This document shows positions 24,782-34,088 of a stretch of 64,000 nucleotides of DNA, piece by piece (position 1 is the stretch's first letter; each line of letters opens with the position of its first letter). The notes under the pieces are model-generated. The model saw nothing but the letters and a program-made list of their open reading frames with translations, was not told where the DNA came from and searched no databases. The translations under genes and the position numbers were made by a program. The stretch lies in contig PMSI01000005.1 in the NCBI GenBank assembly GCA_003168375.1, forward strand, positions 225,206 through 289,205, read 5' to 3'. The DNA comes from Vulcanimicrobiota bacterium. GTDB lineage: Bacteria > Vulcanimicrobiota > Vulcanimicrobiia > Vulcanimicrobiales > Vulcanimicrobiaceae.

Positions 24782-26071
24782 ATGGCGCTGACCGCAGAGC
24801 AACAGCAGACCCTCGTCTCGACGAACGCGAGCACGCCGATGGGCGAGCTGTTCCGCCGCTATTGGATCCCGGCACTGCTCGCCGAGGAGCTCCCGGAGCC
24901 CGACTGCCCGCCGGTGCGCGTGCGGCTGCTCGGCGAAGACTTGGTCGGATTCTGCGACAGCGAGGGGCGGTACGCGCTGATCGACGGCTTCTGCCCGCAC
25001 CGCGGCGTCTCGCTCTTCTTCGGCCGCAACGAAGAGTGCGGGCTGCGCTGCTCGTACCACGGCTGGAAGTTCGACGTCGAGGGCCGCTGCGTTGACATGC
25101 CATCGGAGCCCGAAGAGAGCAACTTCAAGAATAAGGTGCGGATCGCCGCGTACCCGATGATTCGCCTGGGCGACGTGCTGTGGGCGTACATGGGGCCGCC
25201 GGACGCGCGTCCTGCGCCGCCGGAGATCGAGTGGGCGACGCTCCCCGCCGCGCAGGTCTACGTCTCGAAGCGGCTGCAGCGGACGAACTATCTGCAGGCG
25301 CTCGAAGGCGGGATCGACTCCAGCCACGTCTCGTTCACGCACCGCTTCAGCCTCGACGACGATCCGCTGCACGCCGGCGCGCTCGGCAACGTCTACTTGA
25401 AGAAAGACGGCCGGCCACGCTTCGAGGTGGTCGAATCAGACGCCGGGCTCTACATCGGCGCGCGGCGCAACGCCGACGACGAACGGTACTACTGGCGGAT
25501 CACGCAGTACCTGATGCCGTGGTATTCGATCATCCCGCCGTTCGGCGAGCACCTGATCGGCGCGCACGCGTGGGTGCCGATCGACGACGAGACCTGCTGG
25601 GCCTGGAGCATCAACTACCACCCGCTGCGCGCGATCACCGCGGAGGAGCACCGCGTGATGCGCAGCGGCAGCGGGATCCACTGCGTGTACAAGCCCGGCA
25701 CCTACGAGCCGGTCGCCGACGCGAGCAACGACTACCTGATCGATCGCTCCGCGCAGCGCGCGAAGAAGTCGTTCAGCGGCGTCGCCGGGATCGCGATGCA
25801 GGACGCTTCGCTCCAGGAGAGCATGGGGCCGATCCAAGACCGCATGAAAGAGCGGCTCGGAACGAGCGACAGCGGGATCATCATGGCGCGGCAACGGCTG
25901 CTGCGCGCCGCGAAGGCACTTGCTGAAGACGGCACGCCGCCGCCCGGACTCGATCCGGCGGCGCAGCGCGTGCGCTCCGCGGCGCTGCTGCTGCCGAAAG
26001 ACGTGCCCTTCCAGGAAGGCGCCGCCGAGGCGCTGCAGCTGCGCCCGAACACGGCGTTCGTCTCGCTGTGA
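24782..26071 (+). CDS. Rieske [2Fe-2S] aromatic ring-hydroxylating oxygenase, large subunit
   Basis: 429 residues, cytosolic. The Rieske cluster ligands are C71/H73 (CPHRG) and C90/H93 (CSYHGW), and the mononuclear iron site is D179, H182 and H187 in GIDSSHVSFTH. Overall pattern resembles phthalate 4,5-dioxygenase and related O-demethylases. It should need a reductase, which is not encoded nearby. Its co-directional position behind an ABC importer suggests uptake and oxidation of one aromatic compound. No small beta subunit is present, as expected for this subgroup. Confidence 0.9.
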   Translation: MALTAEQQQTLVSTNASTPMGELFRRYWIPALLAEELPEPDCPPVRVRLLGEDLVGFCDSEGRYALIDGFCPHRGVSLFFGRNEECGLRCSYHGWKFDVEGRCVDMPSEPEESNFKNKVRIAAYPMIRLGDVLWAYMGPPDARPAPPEIEWATLPAAQVYVSKRLQRTNYLQALEGGIDSSHVSFTHRFSLDDDPLHAGALGNVYLKKDGRPRFEVVESDAGLYIGARRNADDERYYWRITQYLMPWYSIIPPFGEHLIGAHAWVPIDDETCWAWSINYHPLRAITAEEHRVMRSGSGIHCVYKPGTYEPVADASNDYLIDRSAQRAKKSFSGVAGIAMQDASLQESMGPIQDRMKERLGTSDSGIIMARQRLLRAAKALAEDGTPPPGLDPAAQRVRSAALLLPKDVPFQEGAAEALQLRPNTAFVSL

Positions 26072-26430
26072 GCCGCGCCGCGGCCCGCATCGCGGTGACC
26101 GGCGGAAGCGCGGCGCGCTCGTTCCTGCGCGCCGAGCTCGATGATGTGCGTTTCCTCACGCCGGATCCCGGCGAGAGTGCCGAAGCCCTGCGTGATGCGG
26201 ATATGCTCGTGTTCGTCGCGGACGGCGCGGAAACGCCGGACGGCGCGCGGATCGCTGCGCTCGCGGAGGCTGCGCGCTCGCGAGGGATCCTGGTCGCGGC
26301 AGTCATCGTCGCCGACGAGCGGAACCCGGGCCGATCGCCGCTCCTCGCGACGCTACGCGATGCCGCCGATATGGTAATCGTGATACGCGAACCCGGCGAC
26401 GTGCAAGCCGTCGTCGCGGCACTCCGATGA
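26068..26430 (+). CDS. hypothetical protein resembling a FtsZ nucleotide-binding core without the GTP signature
   Basis: 120 residues, GTG start overlapping the oxygenase stop by 4 nt. The stretch ALRDADMLVFVADGA...ARIAALAEAARSRGILVAAVIVAD...LRDAADMVIVIREP parallels FtsZ 'ALEGADMVFI.AGMGGGTGTGAAP.VAE.AK..GIL.VAVVT....L...VD.LI.IPND'. The Gly-rich GGGTGTG loop is replaced by AETPDGA, so GTP binding is unlikely. It ends the oxygenase operon. The similarity is by eye and may be a general Rossmann-type resemblance. Confidence 0.6.
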   Translation: MSRAAARIAVTGGSAARSFLRAELDDVRFLTPDPGESAEALRDADMLVFVADGAETPDGARIAALAEAARSRGILVAAVIVADERNPGRSPLLATLRDAADMVIVIREPGDVQAVVAALR

Positions 26431-26476
26431 ACGCACCGTCCGCCGCTGGCACACGCCTGCCTACCCGGTTTTCGGT

Positions 26477-26704
26477 ATGACCCGGACGATCCGCGGTGAG
26501 CTAGGCTCAGGTGGGATGTTCTGCAGCTGCCTCCACGCGGAGGAATCACACCACGAGAACGGCTGTCACGCGCTGCACCGCGACGATGCGGGCGCGCTCA
26601 AACGCTGCGACTGCCGCCGCAGCCGCGACCGCGTACGCGACGGCCCGGACTATCTTAAGGACGCCGTGCGATTAGCGGCCGCGAAGGCGAAGCGTCGGGT
26701 TTAG
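26477..26704 (+). CDS. small Cys/His-rich protein, probable zinc binder
   Basis: 75 residues. Metal-binding-like spacing in FCSCLHAEESHHENGCHAL and KRCDCRRSRD: two CxC pairs, two adjacent His and further Cys/His. The C-terminus is basic. It could start at an internal ATG (about 26516). T-rich DNA at 26725-26740 follows but without a clear stem. No family recognised. Confidence 0.45.
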   Translation: MTRTIRGELGSGGMFCSCLHAEESHHENGCHALHRDDAGALKRCDCRRSRDRVRDGPDYLKDAVRLAAAKAKRRV

Positions 26705-26786
26705 CTCCCTCCGTCGGTTCTATTTTTTCTTTTCTTAGTTTGGCGTCTTGGTCGCAAGGGCTCGTTTTACGCGGTCGCGACCCGTT

Positions 26787-27179
26787 TCAGGGCGCGGCAA
26801 TGTCTCGGCAGAATGAGCCGTCTTGGAGCAGGACGGCTCGCTGGTAAATACCGTAACGCACATAATGAACGCCAGCGGCCAGACCCGGGTACGTCAACGA
26901 AATCGTTGTATTCGGCGCCAATGTGAGAACGATGGGCTGCCCGTCAACGGAAACAAATGCGTGAAATGCATCCGGCTCAGTCGAGGTACCCACGCTCGAC
27001 CACAACGCGATATCAATTCTCATCTCATTTCCGGTCACTGCGTCGTTGACTTTTAGGTAGGGTACGTGCGTCGTGAACTTTTGATTTGCATTACACGTTC
27101 GCAAACTAGCGACCGACAAGATTGCTGGAGGCATTACTGGCGTCGTCGCAGTCGTCACTTGATACCCGCCTCTTTCCAT
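26787..27179 (-). CDS. hypothetical protein downstream of Rhs, candidate immunity or cognate protein
   Basis: 130 residues, beta-rich (SLTYPGLAAGVHYVRYGIYQRAVLLQDGSFC), with two cysteines and no signal peptide. Its start overlaps the Rhs 3' end by 25 nt. This position immediately after a polymorphic Rhs tip is where immunity genes usually sit, and like the Rhs tip its base composition is less GC-rich than surrounding DNA. Immunity function is inferred only from position. Confidence 0.55.
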   Translation of the reverse strand: MERGGYQVTTATTPVMPPAILSVASLRTCNANQKFTTHVPYLKVNDAVTGNEMRIDIALWSSVGTSTEPDAFHAFVSVDGQPIVLTLAPNTTISLTYPGLAAGVHYVRYGIYQRAVLLQDGSFCRDIAAP

Positions 27180-30100
27180 ATCTTGACGGCGCCATCGTGG
27201 CCCTTCGTTTCATTTGGATTTCCCAATGTGCTTCCGTCTGGCTTTTGGTCCTTAATAAACTGAGCCGTTTCCGTTGCCATCCGGCCTGCATTGAACACTT
27301 CGTTCGCTACAGCCCAAAGCAGCGTCCGCGCATCCCCGGCTCCTATGCTAATCGTGTCCGAAACGAGGTTCTCCTGTTTGTCGTACTCCGGTTGACTGTG
27401 GGCTGTCCCTTTCTCCTCGTTGTGCGGGACTGCCGTCTTCCGGACGTCTTCAGCCGGCACGACGCGCATGGTAAATGAGGCCTCGCTGTCAGCGGCTGCT
27501 TGATACGACTTACTAAACGTCTCGCTGCCTTTCTGTAGCCGATCAATGGCCGCCTGAAGTAACGGATCCACAAAGGTCCATTTGTAGCCGCTTGGATCTT
27601 CATAAACGGCCGGATTTCCGCGATTCCACATGTACTTCTGTTGGGAAGCTGGGTCGTGGATGTCGCCTTCGAAGGCGTCGGGCGTTGTCCAGCTGCCGAG
27701 TGCCGGGTCGAAGGCGCGTACGCCGTTGATCTCGATGTCGCCGATCTGGAAGCCGTCTGCGCGAGTATACTTTGCAATGGCCACGGAGCTCACATAACCC
27801 GGAGTGGGACCGGTTCCCGGGACCATTGAGCCGTCTGATGGGTCCATGGGTACGAGCCCGGACGTGCCGTTGACGGTGCTGCCGCCGATGATCAGGCCGG
27901 CAGCGTCGCGTGCATAGGCGGTGAGTCCGCTCCATTGCGTATCGCGTGGCGTGACCTCGCCGTCCAAACCCACCTTGAAGTCCACGACGTTTCCTGAAGC
28001 GTCCGTGACGAAGAGCACGATGTCGCCGTCCCAGTGGAGCGTCACCGAGGACGCCGTGCCGCCCCACGCGAGCGCGGGATGTCCGTTCGGACCCCAGCCG
28101 AGGGTCATGCCTCCCGGAATACGCGTCGTCGTCGTCGTCGTGCTCGAGCCGGTGTCCGGGTCGGTCTTCGTACGAACCTGCGATCCCGAGCGAGAAACTG
28201 TGTGGTTTTCAGCATCGTAGAGCGTATTTGTCGTGGTCTGCGTCGTTATGTCAGATCCCGGGACGCCGCCGCCCTGTTTGTTTCCCGTTCCGGTCGGATC
28301 GGGGGCCGTAAAGATGCTTATCGTTTGGACCTTCGTCGCGAGGCGCCCAGCCTTGTCGAAGCTGAACGCGCCCGTGGAGCCGCTCGGAAACGAAGACGTG
28401 TTGTAGTCGACCGACCCCATCATTCCGTTGGATACGGTCGCGCATGTGCGCGAATCGACCAGAGGATCCGGCGGCGTCGTTCCTGGAACGTAGGATCCGT
28501 CGAGCGGAATGCTCGCGCGAGTGACGCAACCGCCGCCTGTATTGCTTCGGTAGTGCGGGAAAAGCAAACCGCTGTTCGGAGTATAGATCGAGTCGACCAA
28601 TTCTCCGCGCACATTGTACGTGTAGTTAAGCGTCTCGGTCTCCGCGGGAATCGGCACCGGAATGACCTCGGTGAGCGGGCTCCCCTCGGCGTCATGCGTG
28701 TACGTCATCGTGGAAGTTCCGAGGGAGAAATTTTGAAGCTGACCACTAGTGTCGTACGAGAGATGCTGCGCGTCCGCGCCTGTCGAAGCGCTTAGTCGTC
28801 CAGCGTCTGTGTAGATCTTCTGCCAGGTTCCGGAAGCGAAAGCGTTATTCGTCAGCGTTTGGACGAGACCGTCGGCACGATAGCTGTATGCGATCGCGTT
28901 CACTTGATTGAACGTCGGCGACGTAACCGACACAGCCGAGCGCTTTCCGTCGGCATAATACGAGTAACCGATCTGAGCGGGGTCGGTGACGCCGCCGCCA
29001 CTGGGCTCCGTTACGCGCGTCAGCCGTCCGTCCGAATCGAAGGTATTTTGCTGCGCGCCAAACTGGCTCGACGTAATCGCAACCGAGCGACCGTTCGGAT
29101 CGAACTGATAGGTCTCGTTCGCGGTCCGCCCGCTGTCGCCGCCGTACGTTTCCGTGAGGACGCGGCCGTGTTCGTCGTAGCCGTAGGTCACCGATTCGCC
29201 CAGCGGATTCGTCTTGGTCGTCAGGAGTCCGAGCGCAGCGGGAGTGCCCGCGTCGTACTGCAACTGGGTCGTTTCGAGCGTGTTGTTGATCGGCCAGGGG
29301 CCGTTATTGGGGTTAGGAATATCCCATGAGTACTTGGCGACCTCGCGGTCGAGGCCGTCGAACTGCGAGCCGCTCTTGTCCAGCCACGACGATCCGTAGC
29401 CGAGCTGGGTCTTGTAGAGGTTTCCGTAAGCTCGGAACGGGCTCGAGCCGGTGACGGTAACCGTGTTTCCAGCGGAGAGATCGTACCAGTACCGCGTCAC
29501 CCATTTGGAAGAGTCGACGACAACCAGTGGGCTGTTGTACGACCGCGGGTCCATCGGCAGCGCGACTTCCACCAAGCGGTCCGCGCCGTCGTACCATTTC
29601 TGCGTCGTCCCGGGATTGCACGTTTGGTTCGGAACACAGCCGTGGTGCAGCGTTTCCGTGGCGACGTTCCCGTCAAGGTCGTACGTGTACATGGAGCTGA
29701 CGCCGAAACTGCGCTCGGACGACGTCTGCGCAGTCTGCTTCGATCCGTCCGGGAAGTAGCTGTACGCGCTCTGCGTGTTCCAGCCGGCAGTGCCGGTCGA
29801 CTTGCCGCAGAGCGACCCGGCGTTGAGCGAAACGTCATCGGGATCGCCAACAGCCACGACTCGCGAGAGCGCATCGTAGCGCAGGCTCCACGTCCCGTTC
29901 CCCTTGCTGTAGCAACCGAGATTCCCCGATCCGTCGTACCAAAATGTGTGCGTCGGAGTGATCGAGGTACCGTCGAGCTGTCCGACAATCGTATCGCCGC
30001 TGACCGAGGTCGGCAGTCCGAAATCCGTGCCGGCTTGCTGCGACGGACTATACGTGATGCGATGCGTGTAGCCCAGCGGCGTCGTCATCGACGCGAGTTG

Positions 30101-32107
30101 ACCGTATGGCTGGTAGCTCGGATAATTGAATGCTGCACGCCAGTGCGGCACGTTGACGGCTGCGCTCGAGCAAAGCGAGTCGGATGCAGCTGGAGCACCG
30201 GTCCAGTCGGCACCGGCTTGATGCGTTTCCGATTGATCGCAGTAGGCTACGACATTGTTGAAGCCATCGTAGTCGTAGAGCCTGGTAGGGCGGAACGTTC
30301 CCTGCGAGGTGGTCGTCTGGGCTTCTCCGACCGCGATGGTGTTGCCGTTGGCGTCGTAGGCGTAGTCGGTCTCATACCCCCGCGCATCTGTCTGGCTTAT
30401 AAGGTTGTTGTTGGCGGCCCAGCTCTCGTTCAGGAGGAGCCACGTGCCGGTGCATTGTTGTCCCTGATTCGCGCTCGTTGTGCATTCTTGCGTTTGCGTC
30501 GGCCGGCCCGTGCCGTCCACGACCCAGTTGGTCATGTGGCCGTCGGTGTCGCGATACGTGGAAGTCGTGACGCCGGTCGTGTAATATTCCGTCCGGTACG
30601 TAAAATGCGAGGTCGGATACGCGGAGCCCTGAATCGGTCCCGAGTTTGAGCCGTCCGGAATCGACAGATTGACCAAGGCCCGTGCCATAATCCACGAAAG
30701 CGTCGAGTTTACCGCAGCCGTGCCGTTGAAGCCGAAGATCAGACCGCCGCCCTCGCTCCCGCACCCACCCGACGTCCCGCACGCCGCAGTTTCTCGAGGG
30801 CTGCCGGTCCCGTACAAAACGAAGTCACTCCCGAGCGCCTGATAGCTGTAGATTTGCGTCGGGCGGGTGCCGGCAGCGTTGTTCGGCGGGTGCGAGACGG
30901 CATTGAGGTTGCCATTCGCATCGTAGCCGTACTGGACTGACGTCGCGTTGTCGGGAAAGGTGAGTTGCTGCAGGAGACGACGCCCGCTAAAATCGGCGAA
31001 CGAAAGCGTCGCGCTCATCCCTGACTCTGTCGTCGCGGTGATCGCGCTGATCTTCCCAGTCGCAGAGGCGTCTCCGTTATCCCACGAGTACGCGAATGTA
31101 ACGTACGTGTTGCGGTTTCTGCCGATGATCTGGTATAGGCGACCGGCATAGCCACCGAGTGTGCCGAGCCACGGACACCAGAGCGTTGGGTTGCCGCCGT
31201 AGAAGTAATACGTCGTTCCGGACTTCTTGGTCCAAAGCCAGCCGCAGTTTCCGTCGAACACGAGCGTGGCATGCTGCCCCGGAGTGAGGGGGGTCAGCGC
31301 GGTGCCGGCCGGATTGTTGGGCGGCGAATAGTAGTCGTAGCGCGCGCCGTCGATGTCGTAAATCGACTTCACGGTCGACGACATCGAGAGGAAGTGCGCG
31401 TCAAACGTGTTGGTCCAGCCGTTGCCGTACAGGCTCGTCCAGCTTCCGAATTGGTGCGCCACGCTCGCGGCGCCTTGCGAGTTGTACGTGCGCCGGAAGG
31501 CCATGGCGATGCCCTTGTGCGGCACCGCCATGTCGTCGTCTTGGAGCAGGACGTTGCCGGTGCCGACGTTGACCATCACGTGTCCACCGCCGGGCAAACT
31601 TTGTTCCTGGTAGCGCCACCACGGATTGATGCCGGTCCCCGAGGCGTTGGGATCGGAGGGCAGCGACTGCGCGCGGCGCGTGCCGGGCCGCGCACCGGGC
31701 ACGCCGGGTGCATTGATACGACGAGCGCCGCTGGTGGCAGGCACGCTGACCCCCGCACTCGATCGCCTGCGTGCCGCTGCCGCCTTCAGGGGGCCGTCGA
31801 TCTCGCTGGGGCGCAACATCGGCGGACCCGGCACGTGCCGCCCGTTCGGTGGCCGAACGGCTTGAACGACCTTCGGTCGCATCGCGTTGGCAGGCGGCGC
31901 CGAGGGGCGCGGGCGCGGTGGCTCCGTGACCTGGACGCGGACCGGCGGCGCAACGAGCGCAACCGTCGGTGGTCTTAGGCTCGACGTGTTGTGCGGCCCC
32001 GCAATCGGCGACGCATTCCCTGTTGCGGCGAACTCGGGTCCGCTTTGAACGAGCACGAACGAGACCGCGACCACCGTCGCGAGAGCACGACGAAACAAAC
32101 CCGACAT
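27155..32107 (-). CDS. giant Rhs/YD-repeat protein with signal peptide and variable C-terminal tip
   Basis: About 1650 residues. Starts MSGLFRRALATVVAVSFVLVQSG, a Sec-type signal; an alternative start 14 residues upstream exists (32149). A Pro/Ala-rich linker (to about 170) precedes a DUF6531-type opening (NVGTGNVLLQDDDMAVPHKGIAMAFRRTYNSQ) and dozens of YD/Rhs repeats. The core ends with VRAFDPALGSWTTPDAF...RNGNPAVYEDPSGYKW, the usual Rhs boundary. The final ~145 residues form the tip, probably the effector. It contains NEVFN (27290-27304), perhaps an inactivated HExxH. Wall or toxin function is inference. Confidence 0.9.
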   Translation of the reverse strand: MSGLFRRALATVVAVSFVLVQSGPEFAATGNASPIAGPHNTSSLRPPTVALVAPPVRVQVTEPPRPRPSAPPANAMRPKVVQAVRPPNGRHVPGPPMLRPSEIDGPLKAAAARRRSSAGVSVPATSGARRINAPGVPGARPGTRRAQSLPSDPNASGTGINPWWRYQEQSLPGGGHVMVNVGTGNVLLQDDDMAVPHKGIAMAFRRTYNSQGAASVAHQFGSWTSLYGNGWTNTFDAHFLSMSSTVKSIYDIDGARYDYYSPPNNPAGTALTPLTPGQHATLVFDGNCGWLWTKKSGTTYYFYGGNPTLWCPWLGTLGGYAGRLYQIIGRNRNTYVTFAYSWDNGDASATGKISAITATTESGMSATLSFADFSGRRLLQQLTFPDNATSVQYGYDANGNLNAVSHPPNNAAGTRPTQIYSYQALGSDFVLYGTGSPRETAACGTSGGCGSEGGGLIFGFNGTAAVNSTLSWIMARALVNLSIPDGSNSGPIQGSAYPTSHFTYRTEYYTTGVTTSTYRDTDGHMTNWVVDGTGRPTQTQECTTSANQGQQCTGTWLLLNESWAANNNLISQTDARGYETDYAYDANGNTIAVGEAQTTTSQGTFRPTRLYDYDGFNNVVAYCDQSETHQAGADWTGAPAASDSLCSSAAVNVPHWRAAFNYPSYQPYGQLASMTTPLGYTHRITYSPSQQAGTDFGLPTSVSGDTIVGQLDGTSITPTHTFWYDGSGNLGCYSKGNGTWSLRYDALSRVVAVGDPDDVSLNAGSLCGKSTGTAGWNTQSAYSYFPDGSKQTAQTSSERSFGVSSMYTYDLDGNVATETLHHGCVPNQTCNPGTTQKWYDGADRLVEVALPMDPRSYNSPLVVVDSSKWVTRYWYDLSAGNTVTVTGSSPFRAYGNLYKTQLGYGSSWLDKSGSQFDGLDREVAKYSWDIPNPNNGPWPINNTLETTQLQYDAGTPAALGLLTTKTNPLGESVTYGYDEHGRVLTETYGGDSGRTANETYQFDPNGRSVAITSSQFGAQQNTFDSDGRLTRVTEPSGGGVTDPAQIGYSYYADGKRSAVSVTSPTFNQVNAIAYSYRADGLVQTLTNNAFASGTWQKIYTDAGRLSASTGADAQHLSYDTSGQLQNFSLGTSTMTYTHDAEGSPLTEVIPVPIPAETETLNYTYNVRGELVDSIYTPNSGLLFPHYRSNTGGGCVTRASIPLDGSYVPGTTPPDPLVDSRTCATVSNGMMGSVDYNTSSFPSGSTGAFSFDKAGRLATKVQTISIFTAPDPTGTGNKQGGGVPGSDITTQTTTNTLYDAENHTVSRSGSQVRTKTDPDTGSSTTTTTTRIPGGMTLGWGPNGHPALAWGGTASSVTLHWDGDIVLFVTDASGNVVDFKVGLDGEVTPRDTQWSGLTAYARDAAGLIIGGSTVNGTSGLVPMDPSDGSMVPGTGPTPGYVSSVAIAKYTRADGFQIGDIEINGVRAFDPALGSWTTPDAFEGDIHDPASQQKYMWNRGNPAVYEDPSGYKWTFVDPLLQAAIDRLQKGSETFSKSYQAAADSEASFTMRVVPAEDVRKTAVPHNEEKGTAHSQPEYDKQENLVSDTISIGAGDARTLLWAVANEVFNAGRMATETAQFIKDQKPDGSTLGNPNETKGHDGAVKIWKEAGIK

Positions 32108-32233
32108 CCGACCAGGCTCCCCTGCGCGCGTTTCCCCCAGGCGCGTCATTGCGTCTGCGCGTCGTGCGCGACGCCTCTATCGTGCCGAAATCACGCTCAC
32201 GTGTCTATGCTGCAATCGTACTGCCGGCTCGCT

Positions 32234-32247
32234 AGTACATCTGTACC
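32234..32247. promoter_or_regulatory. palindrome AGTACA-N2-TGTAC upstream of Rhs
   Basis: AGTACATCTGTACC lies between the LuxR gene and the Rhs gene, about 130 nt before the chosen Rhs start. The same AGTACA-N2-TGTAC core recurs at 34089-34102 on the far side of the regulator gene. Likely a regulator-binding site. Confidence 0.5.
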
Positions 32248-32270
32248 ACTTGAGGGTGCGGACGCGGCCG

Positions 32271-33650
32271 CTACACCGCTTCCGAGCTCAAGATGCCCAG
32301 CCGAGCGCACTCCGCGACGAGCTCGGCCCTATTGTGTACGCTAAACGTTTCGAATAAGGTCGCGATCTGGTTCCGAACGGTGTGCTTAGAGCGCTTTCGA
32401 ATCCGGGCGATATCGGGGGTCGACTTGCCGGCACAGACCAGCATGAGGTGCTCGCGCTGGACCGCGGTCAGCTCGGCGAGATGACGCGCCCTGCGGAGCT
32501 GGTCCGCTACCGGCACGATCCAAGAACCCTTCGCGAGCCCTGCCACGACGAGATCGATGTGCCCCCAGAGATAGTCCTCCCTGGGCGACAGGTGAATCAG
32601 CCGCACCGCAGCTACGATCGAGCGGCGAACGTACCCGAGCGGACAGAAGATCTGAAAGGCGTCACGATATCCGGACGCGGCGCCTTCCAGCTTGTCCTCG
32701 GCTTCGAGAATTTGGGCCTCGACGAGCCGTTCGTAGCCGTCCCGTCGCCTGTCGCCCGTGATCGCAAGCATAGGCGAGGTCGGCGACTGCGCTCGGTAGA
32801 GCTCGAACATGCGCCTTGCGTCCGTCTCGCGGCCCGCGTTGGCGAGCTCTTCGGCGAGGACGAGCGGGACGATGTTCTCATCGCCGGCGGGCACCCAATC
32901 GCCGATCCCCTCGAACAACTGTACCGCGGCCTGCAGGTGATCGCGGTGCGCGAGCGTTTCACCGGCACAGCGCGAAATCCAGGCCCGGGAGCACAAGGCT
33001 TGCACGCGATATGCGACCGATGGCGCCGACTCCTCGGCTCTGCGCGCTTCCGCGGCTGCGCTGAGCGCATTGCCCTCCACGTCGTAAGCGAATGCCGCCG
33101 CCCGTAGCGCGATCAAGAATCGCAGATAGGCGAGACCAGCACCGCGCCAATCGCCGGTCTCGCGTCGCTCTGCCACGATGGACCACGCCCTTCGATCGAA
33201 TCGTTCGACGGCGAAGTTTGACAGCGCTTGGACGCAATTCGCCTCGACAAAACGGTCGCGTTCCGGACAGGCGTCGAGTACCTCGAGGGCGCGGACAAAC
33301 GAGGCGACCGCCCGATCGTACTCGGCGCGCGCGTCTGCCACCCATCCTCGATACTCGAGCGCACGCACGTGCAAGACACCACCATCCACGGGAACGGCTT
33401 CGAGTGCCGCGTCCGCGGCGTCCAGGTCTCGTTCGCCGTAACATGCGAGTGCGATCCACAGGTTGATCTCGGCGCGGGTCGTTCGATCCGGCGCTCCGTC
33501 CGCGAGCGTCGCCCGCAGAGTGCGGAGTCCCGCCTCGTGTTCGCCGAGGCGCGCCTGGGCCGAACCGACAAGCATTCGAACCGACACGTCATCGTCGGCG
33601 CCGACCGCTCGTAGCTGTTGCAGCGCTTCGGCGGCGCGATCGAGCCGCAA
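32271..33650 (-). CDS. LuxR/NarL-type HTH regulator with TPR-like N-terminal region
   Basis: 459 residues from the first standard start (TTG). The N-terminal about 390 residues are helical, TPR/MalT-like (ALQQLRAVGADDDVSVRMLVGSAQARLGEHEAGLRTLRATL). The C-terminus is a LuxR HTH (LTAVQREHLMLVCAGKSTPDIARIRKRSKHTVRNQIATLF). No receiver or ATPase domain. Coding-like sequence continues in frame upstream to 33854 (SLSDRVISIEEARSAWRDGDFERCFGLCAAAK) but without ATG, GTG or TTG. So either a rare start (ATT at 33782) is used or a frameshift separates it from the ATG at 33850. Confidence 0.85.
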   Translation of the reverse strand: MRLDRAAEALQQLRAVGADDDVSVRMLVGSAQARLGEHEAGLRTLRATLADGAPDRTTRAEINLWIALACYGERDLDAADAALEAVPVDGGVLHVRALEYRGWVADARAEYDRAVASFVRALEVLDACPERDRFVEANCVQALSNFAVERFDRRAWSIVAERRETGDWRGAGLAYLRFLIALRAAAFAYDVEGNALSAAAEARRAEESAPSVAYRVQALCSRAWISRCAGETLAHRDHLQAAVQLFEGIGDWVPAGDENIVPLVLAEELANAGRETDARRMFELYRAQSPTSPMLAITGDRRRDGYERLVEAQILEAEDKLEGAASGYRDAFQIFCPLGYVRRSIVAAVRLIHLSPREDYLWGHIDLVVAGLAKGSWIVPVADQLRRARHLAELTAVQREHLMLVCAGKSTPDIARIRKRSKHTVRNQIATLFETFSVHNRAELVAECARLGILSSEAV

Positions 33651-33927
33651 GAGCGTGCGGACGCCAAGGAGCGCGAACTCCTTACGAACCTCAACGGCTT
33701 TGGGTTTCGCCGCGGCACAAAGCCCGAAGCATCGTTCGAAGTCGCCGTCACGCCAGGCCGACCTCGCCTCTTCGATGGAAATGACTCGGTCCGATAACGA
33801 ACCGAAGGTCGATGTATCCGCGGCACCCTCCCCGGGACGAGAGAGGACATTCCGTTAGGAATGCCCTCTGGACATCCAGTCGCGCACAGTACGAGCTAAC
33901 GCGCGCAAATCCCCTTTCCGGCGCTGC

Positions 33928-34053
33928 TTAGCCCGACGGCCCTCCTGCTACGACGTTGTCGGCCGACGCCGATGTGGACATAGGTCCCCCGCCGATGATG
34001 TCGTGCGGGTTGGCCAACCCCAAGAACGTGGCCAACAAAGCGATAATGAGCAT
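33928..34053 (-). CDS. 41-aa hydrophobic mini-peptide with Gly-rich tail
   Basis: Reads MLIIALLATFLGLANPHDIIGGG then PMSTSASADNVVAGGPSG. The first 14 residues are a hydrophobic helix like a signal or membrane anchor, and the tail is Gly/Ser/Asn rich. The ATG at 34053 has AAAGGG about 8 nt upstream; an in-frame start at 34122 would precede the hydrophobic part. Located between the LuxR gene and a divergent secretin. A secreted signal or structural peptide is possible; unproven. Confidence 0.5.
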   Translation of the reverse strand: MLIIALLATFLGLANPHDIIGGGPMSTSASADNVVAGGPSG

Positions 34054-34088
34054 CGGAAAACACCCTTTCCGGCTTTCGCCATAGCGAC

